Notes under the pieces: model-generated
Databases searched by the model: none
What the model was told of the DNA's origin: nothing
The model's input: only the letters and a program-made list of their open reading frames with translations
Part shown: positions 11,888 through 35,500 of the stretch, in pieces
Position numbering within the stretch: position 1 is the first letter of the stretch
Layout of the letters: each line of letters begins with the position of its first letter
Position numbers and translations under genes: made by a program
Assembly: GCF_020382885.2 (NCBI RefSeq)
Contig: NC_058495.1
Location: 9,169,627 to 9,233,626 of the forward strand
From: Scatophagus argus
Taxonomy: Eukaryota; Chordata; Actinopteri; Scatophagidae
Direction: 5' to 3'
Length of the DNA: 64,000 nucleotides

Positions 11888-14027
11888 ATGTGGCCAAATC
11901 AAGGTGAGATATCGTACATAACCTACAATGTAACTATTTTTTTCTGTAACCTTGTTAATAATGCAATTGTTCTGAAGGCTAAGTTTTTAAGCTTTTATTT
12001 ATACTAGGTCCTCCCCATCCGGTGGGCCCACCAAACCCTGTCTATCCTCCTGGTTACAACCCTGCATATCCTGCTGCACCTGCACCAGGAGTCTTCCCCC
12101 AGCCTGGCCAATACCCAGTTGGTCTGAACCCACCTCCCATGGTACCCAATGCACCTCCAGGGGCAATGCCTTATGGAGCTCCAGGACCTCAACCTTATCC
12201 TATGGCTCCAGGTGGATATCCAGCATGCCCACCTGCAGGTGTTTACCCAGGTCCATACCCACGCTCTCCAAAACAGGGTCACCACAAAGGTCATCATCAT
12301 CATGGAGGAGTAAATCCCATGACCGGAGCGTTAGCTGGAGGATTGGCAGGAATGGGAGTGGGGTTGGTCGGACATAAAGCCCACAAAAAGATGAAGAAGA
12401 AGATGAAGAAAGCGCATAAGGTGCACAAACATGGGCACCATAAACATGGCAAGGTGAGAATGGGTTTAAAGATAAACCTCGCAAGTTGTTTAGAATGGCT
12501 CCTCCTCTCCTTCAGGTGAAATATCAGTACTAGATAAAAAAAAAAAAGGAACTTGAACGTCCCTACACTATTCAGGCCCCAGGCCCCAAATTAATTTCCA
12601 TAAGTGCACGCACACACACTTTGACCATGCAACAGAAATATAGTAGTATAGAAGTGAATACAGCCTAGCTAAAGAGACACAGTACTCTGAGGAATCAACA
12701 TGGTTTACATTCTACTAAAAGAGGAATACAGACTTTTATAATTAAGATTAAGTATATTGCCATGTCACATTAAAGCAAACAATAACCAATCACTACACTG
12801 TATTATGAAAGATGACAATGGCTTGTACAAGCACAGACAGTGTGCACAGTGAGTAGCTTGTAAATAGTGCTTAAGGAAAGTGAAGTCATATGCTCTCTAT
12901 ATTCCTTGTGGTAAATATAGTGCTGAAACTGCTAATATATAATATAATAATATACTATTTTTTCTATTAATCAGTTAGTTTGGTCTTTAAGGTTCAGGTT
13001 CCTGGGGCCAGTCAGTTGTTTCAGCTTGACTTAGATATATATGCTTTGGGTAAATATTTACAGAAGGGATGAGAAAAGAAAGACAACTTGAAATTGTATC
13101 AGATTTTAGAAAGTGATTCACAATTGCTCAGCCAGTTGGTCATGCCAAACTGTGCCAGCCTCGATTAGTTTAGTGTATAAACATATCGGTGGCAGTATGT
13201 GTCACAACTACAGATTTTAGCCTTGCTCTGTCCGTCTGGGTTTTGGATTCAGTTAAGGCTAGTGTTGTAAGTAAAAGTAGTTGAAATCAGCATCAGCTTT
13301 AAAACCACAGATAGGATGACCTCTAAAGGCAACTGTGGGACACGGCAAGTGGGTTTGTAAACATAGCTGTGCATGAGAATACAAGAGTCAGGTTTAAGAC
13401 AATGTTACATCTTCGGGAAAACACCTTTAATTCATCTGAACCTCTCGAATACAGCTTTTAAAAAGCCCTATTAGAATCCAGTGTGCTTTGCCTTTCACAG
13501 GTGTAACACAGGTGAGATATTGGATATGTTTTAGGCTTGGACTAGCTTGACATTTTTGAATATGGTTGAACCTGAAAAGTGATGGTCAACTGGATGGCAT
13601 TGACCTTTATAAATGACACCTTGACACTTCACTGCAAGTACTGCAAATGCAAAAAAAACAAACAAACAAACAAAAAAAAAAAAACAAAGTGTGCATATAA
13701 CACCCACAACACAGTTAGCTCTTGTTGCTATCAAGTTTAGATGCACCTATTTCAAGTTGGTGTGAAAGTGTATGCCAAATGCATTTATTTCAGCAACGGA
13801 TTTCAAGATCCTTTGAGGGTAACAGGAGGTGATTCTCAACCTTTCACCTAATTAAGAAAGGCTTAATTACAAATTTTGCAATTATAAAATGCAGCTTAAT
13901 TGAAAATAAAAATGACTTGTTTGTGTTTAAACCTCCAAGATATTATATTGTGGATACATAAATATTTTTCTTTTTCTCTCCACAGTCCTCCAGCAGCAGC
14001 AGCAGCAGCAGCAGTGACTCAGACTGA
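11888..14027 (+). CDS. prr13: Proline-rich protein 13
   Basis: Three coding exons: 11888-11903 (MWPNQ), 12008-12453 and 13986-14027. They join in frame to 504 nt, 167 aa (human about 148). The N-terminal two thirds are Pro/Gly/Tyr-rich (PPGYNPAYPAAPAP, PGGYPACPPAGVYPGPYP). A short Gly/Ala hydrophobic stretch follows (GALAGGLAGMGVGLVG), then a Lys/His-rich basic segment (KKMKKKMKKAHKVHKHGHHK) and a C-terminal run of ten serines ending in DSD. The basic-His segment and Ser-Asp tail are the signature of human PRR13 (TXR1), a small nuclear protein reported to repress thrombospondin-1 and affect taxane sensitivity. Its molecular action is poorly known. The position between AMHR2 and PCBP2 matches human 12q13. 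The serine run is encoded by an (AGC)n microsatellite. Confidence 0.92.
12454..13985 (+). other. PRR13 intron 2
   Basis: A 1.5 kb AT-rich intron. It contains A-rich runs at about 12536-12547 and 13651-13685. No exon or clear repeat family was recognised. Confidence 0.5.
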
Positions 14028-14077
14028 GCTGTGGTTTATTACAAGGATTTCACAAGGGCACCCTGACTATTAACAAT

Positions 14078-14083
14078 AATAAA
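14078..14083 (+). terminator. prr13: Candidate polyadenylation signal of PRR13
   Basis: AATAAA 51 bases after the stop. If used, the 3' UTR is very short. AT-rich sequence with other possible signals continues downstream. Confidence 0.4.
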
Positions 14084-14089
14084 CACTGA

Positions 14090-14870
14090 AAATTCATACT
14101 TTTAACAGGTTTCTGTGAAAATGCGGTGTTTTCTCATATCTAGCATGGAGTCTATATACACTAGAAATATGTGCATAAGGTGTTGCCTGTTAGCATCTCT
14201 GCAGTGTTTTGGCTGTATTGTCATTCCATTTTGTCTTTTCTTTTTTGCCTTTTTATTTTTTTTTAATGGTTTGTGGTTTATGTTCTGTACACTAGTGTAT
14301 AAACATCTTGAAATAATTTGTTGAGAATGTGCAATCTTTCAATTTAGACCTACTGTTTTTTCTTTGTTTATTTTCTAATTTTATATTCACTGTTGCATAT
14401 GACTGCAACGTTATTCTACATTGCATTTATCTACACTAAACCTAATTATGTTTAAAGGATCTTAAATTAATCCTGCTCATTAAACTGATACAAATGAAAC
14501 GTTGCATGATACATGTGTCGTTCTTTGGATCTGCATTAAGTTATGAACCGAGTTGCAGTGCACTTTATGCCCACTAGTGTTCTTATAAATAAGTCTTTTA
14601 TTTAAGTTTCAACATACGAGCATATTAGAATTAACGGTAAAGCATACACCTATTTGATAATCGGTTATTGAACACATACCAACACGTGGGCTATCGGCTA
14701 TTTCCAATAACTTCCTATTGTGACGTTTCAAATCAATGCAACAATGTTTCTGTTATACGCAATAACTCTTATCTTTAAATACTATCCTGTCATTTAAACT
14801 GCCACATTGTAGCATAATGTCTCACAATTGTGTTACTACAACTTTTTCATAGATGTGAATTTGGGGCATC
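14090..14870. other. PRR13-PCBP2 intergenic sequence
   Basis: AT-rich sequence without coding potential. It may include a longer PRR13 3' UTR. Confidence 0.4.
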
Positions 14871-15260
14871 TTCGGGTCATGTCAAGATGGGGGTTTGGGT
14901 TAGGTGAAAGGGGAAAGTTCAGAGGTGATAATTTTGTTGTCTTTGTGTAAAGGAGTGGAGCTCGATCTCACATCACTCTTCCCTCTTCCCCGAGTCCTTT
15001 CTAAACTCTCCCCCGGGTTTCTACCCTCCCGAACCTCTCCCCTTCTACCCTTACAACCCCAACCCTCCCCCCGATCACTTACCAGCACACGAATCAGGTG
15101 AGTTCTGTTTTGATGTTTTGTGTTTCTACATTTTTGTTGTGATCAGAAGTAGCGGAAAGAAATTGCGCTCAGCGGCTAGCCGCTTCTTGTCCAGCATGCT
15201 AACAGGCCGCGTGATGATGAGCACGCAGTCTCCGTACAGAGACATTTGGCTAGCTTAGCT
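14870..15260 (+). promoter_or_regulatory. pcbp2: PCBP2 promoter and noncoding exon 1
   Basis: A C-rich transcript leader (CTCTCCCCCGGG, CCCTCCCGAACCTCTCCCC) ends at 15097 in GAATCAG|GTGAGT, a strong donor. The flanks are richer in CpG than the surroundings. The coding start is in the next exon, so this is the 5' UTR exon. The C-rich leader is itself the type of sequence that poly(rC)-binding proteins bind, so autoregulation is conceivable but not shown. Confidence 0.6.
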
Positions 15261-15299
15261 AGGTCAGAGGAAGTACGCTTTAAATGTGGCGTTAATAAC

Positions 15300-16460
15300 G
15301 CCTATCTGCTTTTTAGTGCCTGTGATCTATCTAAAGAAGACCAAACTACCACGACATGAGGGCTGCTGATATTTGGTTAGCTATTAATAACGTATTTGGC
15401 TAACTGACTAGCTTTGCTAGTTAGCGCTCTCATGCTTCATTCATTTCCCCAGCACGGTGAGCGACCGAAGTGCTAAAACGGCTAACAGAATTACAACCAG
15501 CTTTAATAGTTAAATGTACTTCTGTAAACCAAACAACACGAGCGAAGTAAGAACTCAAATTTATACATTTTATACTCAACATACTTGTCAATGTATTTCA
15601 GGAAATATAGGTCTAACTGTGGTAATGAGGGAATTATTGCACACACATTTGTTGATAAACTTGATCCAGAGCTAATGACGAAGTCATCGTTAGCGTACAA
15701 GTCATGTTTTTCAGTTAGCATTGCGATGGATTCAGTGCTAATTTACTTGTTTGAAGTCAGATAACTTGGGTAGGAGCAGCATTCAGATGTTTGAGAATAA
15801 ATGTACGCGCGTGTAAGTTTGTTGGCACTGAGAAAGTGAACCGATTTCTATGATTCATCGAGATACGAATTGGTTTTCATTAGCATTAAGGTTAGCATTA
15901 GCTGTGACACACATTTATCATATTCCTTGTGATTGGGTTCGTTTTATGTGCGACAGGGTAACTTGTTAAATGCAAAGCCAAGCATAGACATCATCAACGT
16001 ATATTTGCACTTTTTCATAGAAATTTTAATACGCATTAAGCCATAGGCTGTGACGTGGTCTGGTGTGATTTAACAGAATGTTAAAGTTTGTCATAGAAGA
16101 AATTGCTGAACAAAATGGCTAAATGGCATCCAATGGTTTTTAATACGATATTAATACGATAGATATGTTGCCTATCGTAACGGTATGTTTAAATAATCTC
16201 AGTAGGTCAGAAAATTGCACATTAGACTATGCTTCCATCTTAATATCATGAATGTAATTTTCAGTCACAGTGGCATGGAATGTTGCTGTAACTTAAAACT
16301 GAAGAAAGGTATATAGCTTTTACCGGTTCGTTGACCATGTTTCAGTCACCTTTAATTGACCACTTGTATATAAAATGTACATAAAACAAGAGGCACATAG
16401 TGTATTAATTTTGTTATTTCTGATCTGCACGCGTCTCCATGTTGTCTTTTTTTCCCTTTA
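15300..16460 (+). other. PCBP2 first intron
   Basis: Sequence between the noncoding exon and the ATG exon. It contains several GCTAGC/GCTAACTG-type words but no exon or repeat that I can name with confidence. Confidence 0.5.
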
Positions 16461-16593
16461 CAGAGTTCTAATTCTGTCTCGTCTCTTGATCATCCTTGGT
16501 ATATGATTTCTTATCTGCTTTGTCTGTATGTCCCTTTAGATCCATCTCCGTGACAAAAGACCCCAGTTCTGTACAAACAGCTAGATCGCAGTT

Positions 16594-26262
<9,669 letters not shown>

Positions 26263-27500
26263 TAAGACACTGCATCTGCACTAAATCTCACTTTTATATC
26301 ATCGGCTATCATAAAGCAGTCAATGCAACTTATCAATTTAAGAGTTTATATATTATACCGCCTCTTCCTCATTTGAAATCATGTAATTTGCCTCTCATTT
26401 GATCCGCTGAGTTCATTATTTATTTTCTTTGTTTTGGTTTTAGTCAAAGGAAGCAAACAATTAGGTTTTTAATTCCCTTTTTGAGTGGAGTTGGGAGGTT
26501 TTAATGATTTGTTATTAGATCTTTTTTTTTTCTTTTTTTTTTGATGGATCCCTTGCTCTCTTCCCTTTTTCTTTCTTTACTATCACAGAGGAGTAGAGTT
26601 GGAAAACTCTGAATAGGCATATAGATTTAGTTCTGTACAGTCAGTTTTTTCTTTAAAAAGGACAAAAAAAGGAAAAGGAAGACAAAAAAGGAAAAATAAA
26701 AAAGTATCAAAAATAAGAATAGAGTGACTGTTTTATTCTGTGATTATATACACGGCCCCCCTTTTCGTCACCCAGTTCCATAAGTCAGTCTGTCAATTTT
26801 ATGTCCATACTCACTTAAAAGATACACAACATTCTCCCCCTTTGTTAACTTTCCAAATGAAGTGCTTGTAACATGGATTACACTCGTGTCACTGAGAGTA
26901 CGTAGCTGTACCTGCACTGTCACTGATTATATTTGGTTTTGATAAATGTTCTAACACTCACAACTGAATTTATCCAGACACTTTAAAATGTGTATTCCTA
27001 CGCCTGTCACTTTTCACCCCTCTACATGTCATTCCTGTCGTCTCCCCCCCCCCCGTTCCTGAGATCATGTGTGGATATTTTGCTGGGATGGGAGGTTTTG
27101 GGGGTTTGGGCTTGGTTCTCGGGGTTGAAAGCAGAGGGTTCTCCTCGCTTTTTTTGTAAAGACTGATATATACTAAAAAATGTTGGAATATTTGTTTTAA
27201 ATGGAGGAAATATTTTTTTTTAAACTACCAAAGGGGGATTAACTCCTGGACACTGACTGATCTGTCTATTAAATGTGATGAGGCTGAAAACTGAAATCAC
27301 TGAAGCTCTGGAACTAGACAAAGAAAGGGTTGTGAGTTAACACTAGTTTCCTGGTCTTTGCTTTGCTCAAGTCAGAATTTATTTTTTATTTGCAGGAAAG
27401 AAAAACTTTTGTGCACGTTTTTGAGATTGTAGACCTGGGTGCCACAACATTGTTTAAAAAATACAGAAATAAAGATGTGAAATGCTCAAACCACAACTTG
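26263..27500 (+). other. pcbp2: PCBP2 3' UTR
   Basis: About 1.2 kb follows the short-isoform stop. It has long T-rich tracts (for example 26521-26541 and 26645-26700) and C-rich patches (27042-27055) and ends with AATAAA at 27468. Confidence 0.6.
27468..27473 (+). terminator. pcbp2: Candidate polyadenylation signal of PCBP2
   Basis: ATACAGAAATAAAGATGTG, followed by a GT/T-rich stretch. It is the last good signal before the convergent MAP3K12 gene. Confidence 0.6.
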
Positions 27501-27549
27501 TCTTGAGAGTTTTATCACCATCTGAAGAATACTGAACACATACTGAGAT

Positions 27550-29591
27550 TTTACTGGTTTGATTTTATTTTAAATTGTTTCTTAAATATATTTATTGTAC
27601 AGTTACAATAATGCAGTATAAAAAGCAAACGTTTCAGTTCATACAGGATTGTTTTGGTCAGCATTATGGGAAACATAAGTACCTCCACGGTCGAGACACT
27701 AGAGGGCAGTAGGTTTGCTTTTGGCAACATTTTCATCCTGCTGGAGGATTTCTTGCTTAAAATCATGGGGGTGCAATCGATTTAAAATTATTGAGAAACT
27801 TAAAGTTAAAACTTAACACCAGTTTAAAAAAAAATACTAAAACAAGCTGCCATTTCTAGCTTATTGAATGGAACCTGATCAGTCATAAATTAATAAAACA
27901 AGGTGTGCTGTTGAACAGTCAGATTGATCCATGTGCACACAAGAAAGCTTGTCAAGGGCCACAAGTACATGAAAACCAGAGTTTTATGTATCATACTGTC
28001 CATTATGAAGGTGCCTAGCTGCATTAGTGAATAACTTGGACAAAATTTCATGTGGTGAATAACCTTTCTGTAAAAAAATGGATTTGTAAATGTTAACCTT
28101 TTACAAGTAGGCAAGAAAAGCTGATAATTTGAGGTATAAAGTTTTCGGTCACCCAGCCCCACCCCAACATAATTTCTGTCATATGATGTGAGCCAGATTG
28201 TTGGCAAAGTTTGAATTAGGTCAGAGAAGAAAACCATAAATGCAATTTTATTTTACAGTGGTTCCAAGATCTATTTTGGTGTTTGTGTCCCTGTCAACCA
28301 CATGCCTTCAGTCAGTAAACTGGAGTCTTTCAATGTCTGCCAGAAACCTACAATCTTAATTTTGTTGCATTATTTTCATTTGTGGATAGATCTACTATTT
28401 CATTTTGATCTGAGTCAAACAGCAATCAATAGGCTGTCTGCACTTCCACAAGCATGCTCCTCTGATGCTATATACACCCACTGATGCTCACAAAGGGATT
28501 TTCAAACTGGTATTGCATTTTAATACAATAGACACTGCAATACTACTACAAAAAAGCCTGTCTGCCCTGAATGAACTCAACTGTGGTTCTTTTGACCTGT
28601 GACAGGGTCAAACAATACCAGAGCAGACATATTGCTTTTTCATTGTTCACTCTTTTCCTCTTTTATCTGTATTTTGATGCTCAGACATGAAGAGCAGCTA
28701 CAGTACATTCTACTACCATAAGCTTTTTTTTGAGGTTCAAACAGAGTAGCGCCACCTAATTAGAAACATCAGCACCTTTAAATTATATAATCTCACATTT
28801 TAAAAAATTTGTTCATTTTACAACATCACATATTTACATTTGTTAAAACAGGAGTAGAAAAGGAAAACAAAATCTATGACACAAATATAAATAAAAAATG
28901 TAAACACAAATGACAACTGTAAACATTGTTTTTGATCGATGACTTCATATTGTAAAATAACAATAAATTATTCAGTGCATAACGTTTTGAGAGGAGATCC
29001 AGTATGACACGATGATCATGAGGAAATTGTACATTTCATCAGTTAAGTGCAAGCAGCAACATCAGTGGCTGTCACAGTCACGTTGACAACGGAAACAATA
29101 AGATAAAATGAAAGCCCTGATGGGATTTCATGATGTGAAATAACATGACACATTTTGATGACGATGAAAAAACAAATACAAATTGACTTCAGAGATGAGA
29201 AAAGACAATCGAGTAGGTGGCCTCCGACCGAGACCTCTGTCGCTGAGGTGTCATTTGAAGTGTTTTTTGCAAAGCTCATCTTGGGCCAGCGGCTATGGAG
29301 GGACTGGAGCTGCTGTTAACCTTCAGTGTGGCTAATGTCCCATTTCAGTTTCACATCAATGTGGCGCTTTCATCTCTAAAGGAATAGTTGAATTTTCCAG
29401 GATATTTTTTGAGAACTCTCACCAAGGATTTCTTTTGTGTTCCTGCTTGTGATGAAGGACATTGGCCTTCATTTCCTGCCTCTCTGCAATGTCCCTGATA
29501 AGGACTTTCTGTATTCTGTGGTCTGTATGAATCAAAGAGGCATTCACAGACTGGATCTGCCAGTGTTCGAGTGGGCTCAGGTGTCAGATTT
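27550..29591 (-). other. map3k12: Probable MAP3K12 3' UTR
   Basis: Two kilobases downstream of the MAP3K12 stop without any exon of another gene. Minus-strand AATAAA signals (TTTATT on the plus strand) lie near 27564 and 27592. If they are used, the two convergent transcripts end within about 100 bases of each other. Confidence 0.45.
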
Positions 29592-32500
29592 TCACCAGTT
29601 GTTTGGAGGTTGGCTGGGCTCTGCGCTGCCTGAATGGTCCAGCTCTGCACTGTCACAGTCAGAGTCATCATACAGGCCCTAATTTGGAGGAAAAACAATA
29701 AATTATTAATTTGAGTTAGAACAGCAAGGAGACTCTTTGTATGCCTCTATATATCTATCCATATCATGTATTCCCCTTCATTCCCTCTCTGCAGCCTACC
29801 TCGTAAGTATGGTCATTACTAGCAAGTTGGGTCTTGACTTGTCGAAGAATAGCTTCCTTCTCAGACAACCCGTCAGAGCCCAGCTGGGTGGGGTCAGATG
29901 GGTCGGCGGGAATCTCCGAGCCCTGAGACAGCAGGTCATCGCTCTTGTCGTCCAGACGCTCGTCTGTGTTGGTGCTGACCACGTCTGGCGTGCCGCTGTG
30001 GGAATGGTCGGTGGTGTTTCCCTCCTCGCCGTCCGAGACCGACAAGTTCTCTGAGCTGAAGGTGGACAGTGACTGACACTTGGTCATGGTCACAGGACGC
30101 CTGAATGGGAATACATTAGGAGAGAGTACATATACAGTATATTGACTATTACTGACTTGTTGTATATTAAAAGGTTTATTCAAGATTGTGTTATAAGTTA
30201 ATAAGTCTCACACTAGCATAACTATTGCTAATGTTCAAACAATGACATCTAATCAGACTAAATAAGCTGTAACGTGTGTGGATGTACCATAGATGTGAGA
30301 GGGTTTCAATATGTCATTTTGGATTTGTGTCGGGAAAATGAACATATCAAGTGTTTTGTATGGATACACAGATAAAAATGTGACTAGAGTAGGTATTTGA
30401 TAATTATTTAATTCTTACCTTCTTCTTGGCAACTCCACTTCACTGTCTACCTCTCCTTCTTCTTCCTCTGATGACACTCCACGTCTCTTTGGAGAAAAGT
30501 AACAGTATGTATGAAACCTCAGTATTTCCCAGTGACTATGCACACAAATTAAGCAATTAACTACTAATTAATAGCCATGTACTTAAACACTTTAATCTAG
30601 TCTTTCTACGTATCTATAAAAATTTGTACTGTACTTAATAGAGAGATGGTGATTATATTTGGCAGAATATATTCAGCCAAGTAGATACTATCAGGATTTC
30701 AGTGACACAAAAATAGTATGGCATGGCATTTTTCCTTTGTTTGACATCTCTATCTCTATCTCTCTGGATTGTACAGCAGGTTCAGTTAAGATGGAGACAA
30801 AAAAGTAAAATATTGTGCTCAGTGTATGTTGTTTTACTGGCAAAAAAAAATGAAAGGTCTGATTTCCCCAAAGCCTTTCACTAATTAATTTTAGTTCTCT
30901 TTTAATTCTTTTTTTAATCTTTTAATTCACAATTAGACTGTTAGTCTCACCTGACTGCGTGTGACAGCTGCCCTGTAGAGCAGTGCTGCAGGTGTGAGGC
31001 GTTGACTTCTGGGTGAGCGCGTGATCACCGTCCCGTCCTCCTTCTCCTCGCCCTCGTGGGAAACACGAGGATTCCCGAGCACAGACGCCCTCCCTGCAGT
31101 CGCTCCCCTGCCACACGGCGAGTCAGGGCTACTGGAGAACGGAATGGAAGCTGCATCCTCACTGGGTGTGTCACTGCGTGGAGGTGTTTCCGCTAGATCA
31201 TCAGTCCCCACACCCACATCTGGCCCCTCCTCCTGCCCTCCAGTCCTTCTACTCTCTCCGAGCCCAGCTGAGGCGCTTTGGCTGCCCGCTCTGTCCAACC
31301 CTGGCCTGACCTGCCCCTTCCTCCGGCCTTCAGCCTCCAAGGTGGTTGAAATGAGATCCGGGCTTGAAGAGTACATTTTCTTCAGCAGCAGATCATGCTG
31401 CAGGCCCCTGAGGGCTGCACTGGGGTCCAGACGCTGCTTGCTGCTAGGAACAGATGTGGTGGAGTTGACCATGGCTAATGAAGAGGAGAGAGTGGCTTTC
31501 AGCTGAGCCAAGTCCCCGGTGCTACCTTTACCGGCCTTCCTGTAGCGGGGTTTTCCTCGTCGTGAGCGGCCTGGTGAGGTGGAACCCTTGTTGGGGATTG
31601 TGACCTGGGTCATGGAAGAGTCTAGTTTGGGTAGGATGACCTCTGACTTCAGTAGGTCTGGCCTGAAAAGGACAGGAGCAGAACTGATAACAAAAGAAGG
31701 GGGGAAAAAAAAAAAACGTCACTGGCTGTGGCTCTCATCCTACTGAGCATTTAACAGATTAACATGTAATCTAAAAAATTATTACTTTTTTTTAATTAAA
31801 AAGTAAAATGTTGTTTTAAAAAGGTTAAATACTAAATACAGGAATCAGTTTTTAGCAAACATTACTCAAACAGGAGTAAATAGTATACTTGTTGGGGACT
31901 ATTTTCAGTTGTAGAGTAGGTGTGCTAATGAGTATTTACAGCCATAGGTCAGTGTTTACAGGAGGCACTCAAAATAAACTACATTGGCCTCCCTCATGGT
32001 AATAAAGGAAAATGTCACCCAGCTCAGCAGTGTGCCAAAGTGATGTGGTGGCTGGAGAGCAACTTGATCAAACCATCCACGGGTGTATGCTGAATGCTCA
32101 AAATGTAGATAACTCCTTGTCGTCTCACCTCTTGCTGTGTGAGGGCAGTTTCTGCGGCACGTTGCGTTTCTTCATGAGTTTCTCCATCGAGTTGGAGGAG
32201 GCTGACTGTCTGGAGCTGTGGTGCTTAAAGCAGCCCGGGTACTTCTTGTCCAGTGACTGCTCCCGCCTGATGTTTTAATACAAAGCAAGTACTTGTTTAA
32301 TGGATGTCAGTGCATACTTGGCATAGCAGTTTGTTACATGCAATGGCCCTGTGTGACTAGATGTAATGGCCATTCACTTCACATTAAAGATGAACTTTTC
32401 CATGCTCTTAACCAATGTTGTTCGGTAAAGCTATTAGTAGCAAAGTATTTGAATGATTGCAACCCTCGTTTTCCTGTTGTTAGAGTGCAATACATTTTGC

Positions 32501-35500
32501 AGTAACTAGAAAGTGACTACACTATGCTCAACCACGTCTACCTGATTTCTAGTCATTACTGTGTCACCTTTGGCTCAAATTGAAAAAGGCTTTTCAGTCA
32601 GACTGCCAATGCAACGTGGCATTACTTATGCAGACATATATTTTGTATTCTATGCTTTTAATTAATTTAGATCACTTTGTGGAAACCTATTTTTACTTTG
32701 ACATGAAAGAGTATTTTTAAGTCCATCGGTATCTTAAAAGCCAAATTACATTCAATGTTGTAAAACAATAAAACATAAAAACTTGTGGCAGTCAGTGGCA
32801 GTTTTCATACTTATGCAGTTCTTTCTCTTTGATCTCCAGCTGCAGCATGATGGCGTTGAGCTCCATATAGAGATTGTTGGCTCTTTCCAGTTTCCTCTCG
32901 TAGTGCTCCCGGATGTCCAGCGCGTGTCTGCACGCAAAGAGCGAAAAATGAGCAGGACATCAATACATTTATCTTCTGCCATCATAAGTATACAGGCTTC
33001 TCAAGCTTACCCTGATGTCTTTGTTTGTGGTGGAGATATTTTCTATGCATCTCCTCATCTGTATTTCATGGTGTTCATTCTATTTGTGTGTTCATGTTAC
33101 AACTTCTTTGCTAACCTGAGTTCTTCTCTTCGTCGTTTGATCAGCTCCTCGTCCAACCTGTGAAGACACGTCCCCTCAGACTTGATCTTCTCAAAGTGGT
33201 GTCTCACCTCGTCCCTCCATTCCACCTGGCAAGACACATAAAGACACATCCATCACAGTACATCAACCACATTATGTTACTGTACTATACTGATACTTAC
33301 AGCACATTAACGTAACATTTTACCACTTTACAGGTACAAATAAAAAGACGTCTGTGAGTTCAGATTATTTTAGTGTTTTGCATCTTCAACCATTTCTACT
33401 ACAATCAATAATTCTACTACTAATACCTCTGCCACCAATATGATACGACCTCTATCTCTGTATCACTTTGTACGTTGTGTGTTTTGTTTTGACATTTACA
33501 TTTAGAAAATGCTGACACTCCTCTTTTTTCCATTGGAATAACAAAGTATGACTGGACTTGAGTGAGAATATTAACAATATGTGATACTAATATTGAGAAT
33601 AAACTTCATTGCACCTTGATCTTGATAAAAAATTAAAAAAAGCTCTTAATTTGCAGAGGTTCATGTGTATCATCGAAGCAAAACCCATTAAGCTGTCATA
33701 TGACAATCAACAAACATGGAGTGAAACTGAACATGAACTGACATGACACGAGCACAAAAAAATGCAGCGTGGGTATTTTCTTTTGCACAGTGGAGCGTGA
33801 CAGGTGTTATCTGATACCTGTCATATCAAAGGACAAAGGAAGTCAGATAAATGACTGTGTGCACACACATGCATGTGCGTGTACCACAAGTTGTATGCGT
33901 GTATATTTCTGTCTGTGCATGGCTGATGCTGTTCTTATTAAGCTAATGGACTCTGTGTGTACTCCTCTGTGTGTCTCCGGTCCCCTCTTTCTCCACTCTC
34001 TTTGCTCTCTGCTCCCTGCCATTAAAGCAATCAATACACTCCAGCAGCAAATACTTTTTTCTAACGTCACAAGAAAAATCCATTATAGGGCAGAGAGGAG
34101 AGAAACTGGGGAGGGCTGTGGGGGGTAGAGAAATAAAGGATCAAGGATAAGTGGAGAGAGTGAAAGAGGTTTGTATGTTGCATCGTGACATAGAGATGTT
34201 GGAGGCAGCAGTGCGAAAATGAAATAAAATAGTATTCATTTTGTGTGTTTTTGTGCACAAGCGTGTCTCATATTTATACATGGATGAGTTCTAAATGGAT
34301 ATGTGGTTCTGCATGGCTGAGTAAACACATCCTCCACACAATTATACTCTTTCTTCTAAATCTCCTGTCCTTCATCTGTTTGGGTTTGCAGCAGTCTAAC
34401 GTATTTGTCATGCCCCCCCATCCCCCACGCTATCACAGGGAGTAACACACACACACCCTCCTGCTCCATCGCGCAGACCTTCTCCATCATGCTTTGATAT
34501 GATGGGGGGGATGAAAAAGGTTCTTTTTTAGACCACAAATCAGCACTCATATGTGATAAGGCACAAAGACCAAGGAACCAACAACAATATGTTGTGACTG
34601 AGAGCACAGGTATTATTAGTGGGCTCCCAGGAGGCCTGGGGCCCCAGAGCAGCTGCACACTCTGCACTGCCTGTAGTTACACCAGCAGACTGGAAACAAA
34701 AGGCGATGGTGCGACAGCAAAATGACTAAAATGATACTGGCTGCTGTTGACAGGAGGTTTTTTACTAAGCGACATTAAGAGCTCATGCTTATCTGATCCA
34801 CTGTCTATTTTGTATTTAACTGACAAGGGAGAATTGAGAAAATGACAGTTCTCACTTCTATTGTCCCTTAATTCCACATGTAGTGTGCAAACAAGATTTT
34901 GATTTCTTCTCCTAGACTAAACTAGAACTGATAAACATTTTAAAAAAAACTAATAAATAAACAGAATAAAATTTAGCAGCTTTTGATTTGGTCCTGTTGA
35001 CAGAGATAGAGGAAACTTACCTGAGACTGAAAGTAAGTTTCCTGTGGAGTCGATAGGATATCTGCTGACGCGATATCCAGATGCAGGAGGATCTGCCGGA
35101 AGGAAGGCCTGTTTCTTGGTTTGCAGTTCCTGTGAACAATTTAAACAAATGTCAGGAATAAAAGGGACACGGAAGATTTCCTCTCCTCCTCACCTTTCCT
35201 TCCTTCTAAAATATCTTTTTACATTTTTCTTTCTTTCTGACTTTCACACTCTCACCCTTCTTAAAACTTCTAACATTATCATACTCTCTTAAAGGTGATG
35301 CTTCGACTGTCATTTTACATAACATTCTTCTTTCCTGCATCTTTCTCTCTACCTCCTCCCCTCCCATCTGCTCACCAGCATTGCCTCAGGAGCAGCTTGA
35401 AGCTGTCGGGACAGCTATCAGGCACGGGCAGCTGCAGACTGTTGTTGCCCACTCCCCAGATGATAGCAGAGGAGTCCACGTCCTTATAGGGCACCTCTCC

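Noticed and set aside
29351-29698. 115-codon minus-strand frame over the last MAP3K12 exon
   Set aside because: It reads a different frame from the MAP3K12 end ([11 protein letters not shown]), which matches human.
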